The notes under the pieces are model-generated. The model was not told the DNA's origin. It did no database searches and was given only the letters and a program-made list of their open reading frames with translations. 7,848 nt of DNA. Source: Bacteroidota bacterium (GTDB taxonomy: Bacteria; Bacteroidota; Bacteroidia; Chitinophagales; LD1). This document shows, piece by piece, positions 7,141 to 7,848 of this stretch (the stretch's first letter is position 1; every line of letters starts with the position of its first letter). Both the position numbers and the translations under genes were made by a program. Location of the stretch: the NCBI GenBank assembly GCA_018267355.1, contig JAFDYP010000174.1, positions 1 to 7,848 of the forward strand, in the 5' to 3' direction.

Positions 7141-7168
7141 GAGCCAAGAACCAAGAGTCAGGAATTAC
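7141..7168. repeat. Short-period intergenic microrepeat (7-base unit, about three and a half copies)
   Basis: Between the dehydrogenase stop and the lipoprotein start lie GAGCCAA (7141-7147), GAACCAA (7148-7154), GAGTCAG (7155-7161) and a decayed GAATTAC (7162-7168). The units fit a degenerate heptamer GARYCAR. Similar 'gagccaagagtcaag' strings occur as dispersed intergenic sequence in Bacteroidota and cyanobacteria, from general recollection. One copy only is in the window. An upstream in-frame ATG at 7120 would translate it, but the lipoprotein signal begins later, at 7174. Confidence 0.5.
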
Positions 7169-7173
7169 CAAAA

Positions 7174-7707
7174 ATGAGAAAAGCATTTATCATAAGGAGG
7201 TTGGGAGTGGCTGCGGTCGCTCTTACCCTTATGGCGATAGGTCTTTCTGCTTGCAAAAAAAGTAATGACATCACCATATCAGGATATACCGCGCGAGATG
7301 AGAATGGCAACCTGGTAGGCGCTGCCGATACTTCAGATTGGAAAACTGATGCGGCAATCCCGGATATTGTCTTGAATACTTTCAATACCACCCCCTATAC
7401 ATCGGTCAGTGGCGCTACGGAATCTCATTTTAATAGCTCGATCACAGCATATCCCAATCCTGCTATAGGTCCGTTTGTCATTCATATCGTCAATAACTAC
7501 TATACCGTATACGCGAGCCAATGGCTGCTAGTCGATCAAAAGCTGCTGGTGTTGAAGAGTTTTGATTTCTCGGTGGGCTCTGGCTACACCATCAAGACGA
7601 TAGATATATCAGGCTTATCTTCCGGATTATACCGGCTCTATTATGTATTCAGGGATCCGCATGGCACTGTGGTAGCGCAGGGCTATGGTGATATACAAAA
7701 GCAATAA
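7174..7707 (+). CDS. Small lipoprotein with a C-terminal YPNP / type IX sorting-like module
   Basis: This is a 177-residue protein of unknown function. It has a lipoprotein signal: basic MRKAFIIRR, a hydrophobic core (about 10-24) and lipobox LSAC with Cys27 as the lipidated residue, followed by KKSND. The middle (about 32-85) has no recognised motif. The C-terminal half (about 90-177) begins [16 protein letters not shown] and continues to [17 protein letters not shown], the layout of type IX secretion C-terminal domains (YPNPx, then a D-S-L-x-x-G-x-Y strand near the end). It lacks the clear 'D..G' turn and the usual KxxxK-like terminal strand, so it may share the fold without being exported. 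ATG at 7174 is preferred over the in-frame ATG at 7120, because the latter overlaps the dehydrogenase gene and puts 18 extra residues before the signal peptide. It sits 5 bases ahead of rfbB, so co-transcription is likely. Membrane location is well supported; any role in polysaccharide assembly is speculation. Confidence 0.75.
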   Translation: MRKAFIIRRLGVAAVALTLMAIGLSACKKSNDITISGYTARDENGNLVGAADTSDWKTDAAIPDIVLNTFNTTPYTSVSGATESHFNSSITAYPNPAIGPFVIHIVNNYYTVYASQWLLVDQKLLVLKSFDFSVGSGYTIKTIDISGLSSGLYRLYYVFRDPHGTVVAQGYGDIQKQ

Positions 7708-7712
7708 ACAAC

Positions 7713-7848
7713 ATGAAGAAGATACTCATCACCGGCGGTGCCGGATTCATAGGCTCTCACGTGGTGAGGCTGTTTGTCAATAAGTATGCGGATACGAAGA
7801 TCTATAACGTGGATGCGCTGACCTACGCGGGCAATCTGGAAAACCTTC
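7713..7848 (+). CDS. rfbB: dTDP-glucose 4,6-dehydratase, N-terminus only
   Basis: Only the first 45 codons are inside the window; the family is about 340-360 residues. The start [18 protein letters not shown] carries the GGxGxxG NAD-binding motif of extended short-chain dehydrogenases, and [13 protein letters not shown] (about 33-45) is characteristic of RfbB, as opposed to GalE or UXS. The enzyme converts dTDP-glucose to dTDP-4-keto-6-deoxyglucose, the entry to dTDP-rhamnose and related deoxysugars. ATG at 7713 lies 5 bases after the lipoprotein stop. Related members such as dTDP-glucose dehydratase paralogues for amino sugars cannot be separated from this fragment. Confidence 0.85.
   Translation, partial: MKKILITGGAGFIGSHVVRLFVNKYADTKIYNVDALTYAGNLENL

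Noticed and set aside
7120..7173. Extended start of the lipoprotein at ATG 7120
   Set aside because: It would place 18 residues, partly encoded by the heptamer repeat, before a complete lipoprotein signal peptide.

Overview
The window looks like part of a surface-polysaccharide (O-antigen or capsule) locus from a member of the Bacteroidota, probably a Chitinophagaceae- or Sphingobacteria-like organism. The evidence is a Bacteroidota-type WaaA with a short hydrophobic N-terminus, a small outer-membrane barrel protein, a lipoprotein beginning CKKS after its lipobox, a YPNP-type C-terminal module, A-rich leaders without clear Shine-Dalgarno sequences, and a good match to the Bacteroidota promoter pattern (TAnnTTTG). 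Base composition is near 50% GC and isoleucine is often coded ATA. The species assignment is inference.

Layout. Two genes run leftward. Positions 771-1592 encode a secreted beta-barrel-like protein. It is followed at once, in the same reading frame, by a Kdo transferase gene (waaA) that runs off the left edge and has no ATG at the expected start. A 57-base divergent gap (1593-1649) carries a candidate promoter for the rightward genes. Those genes are: a sugar-nucleotide 3-aminotransferase (WbpE type, 1650-2783), UDP-glucose 6-dehydrogenase (2813-4120), UDP-glucuronate decarboxylase (4117-5109), a sugar-nucleotide N-acetyltransferase (WbpD type, 5096-5677), a 165-base gap with an 8-base-period microrepeat, a second nucleotide-sugar dehydrogenase (TviB/WbpO type, 5843-7132), a short gap with a 7-base-period microrepeat, a small lipoprotein (7174-7707), and the start of dTDP-glucose 4,6-dehydratase (7713 to the right edge).

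How the genes work together. Ugd and Uxs form a two-step branch, UDP-Glc to UDP-GlcA to UDP-xylose. The second dehydrogenase should make a UDP-N-acetylhexosaminuronic acid. With WbpE and WbpD this gives most of the route to UDP-2,3-diacetamido-2,3-dideoxy-glucuronic acid, a known O-antigen sugar precursor in Pseudomonas and Bordetella. The 3-dehydrogenase step (WbpB type) is not in the window. RfbB opens the dTDP-deoxysugar branch (rhamnose or a similar sugar). The neighbouring waaA hints that the polymer could be lipid A-linked. No glycosyltransferase other than WaaA, no polymerase and no exporter lies in the window.

I do not see a clearly new biological system here. The points most worth a second look are the missing WbpB step, the ATG-less waaA that follows its neighbour in frame, the two short-period microrepeats on either side of the tviB-type gene, and the lipoprotein with a type IX secretion-like C-terminal module.
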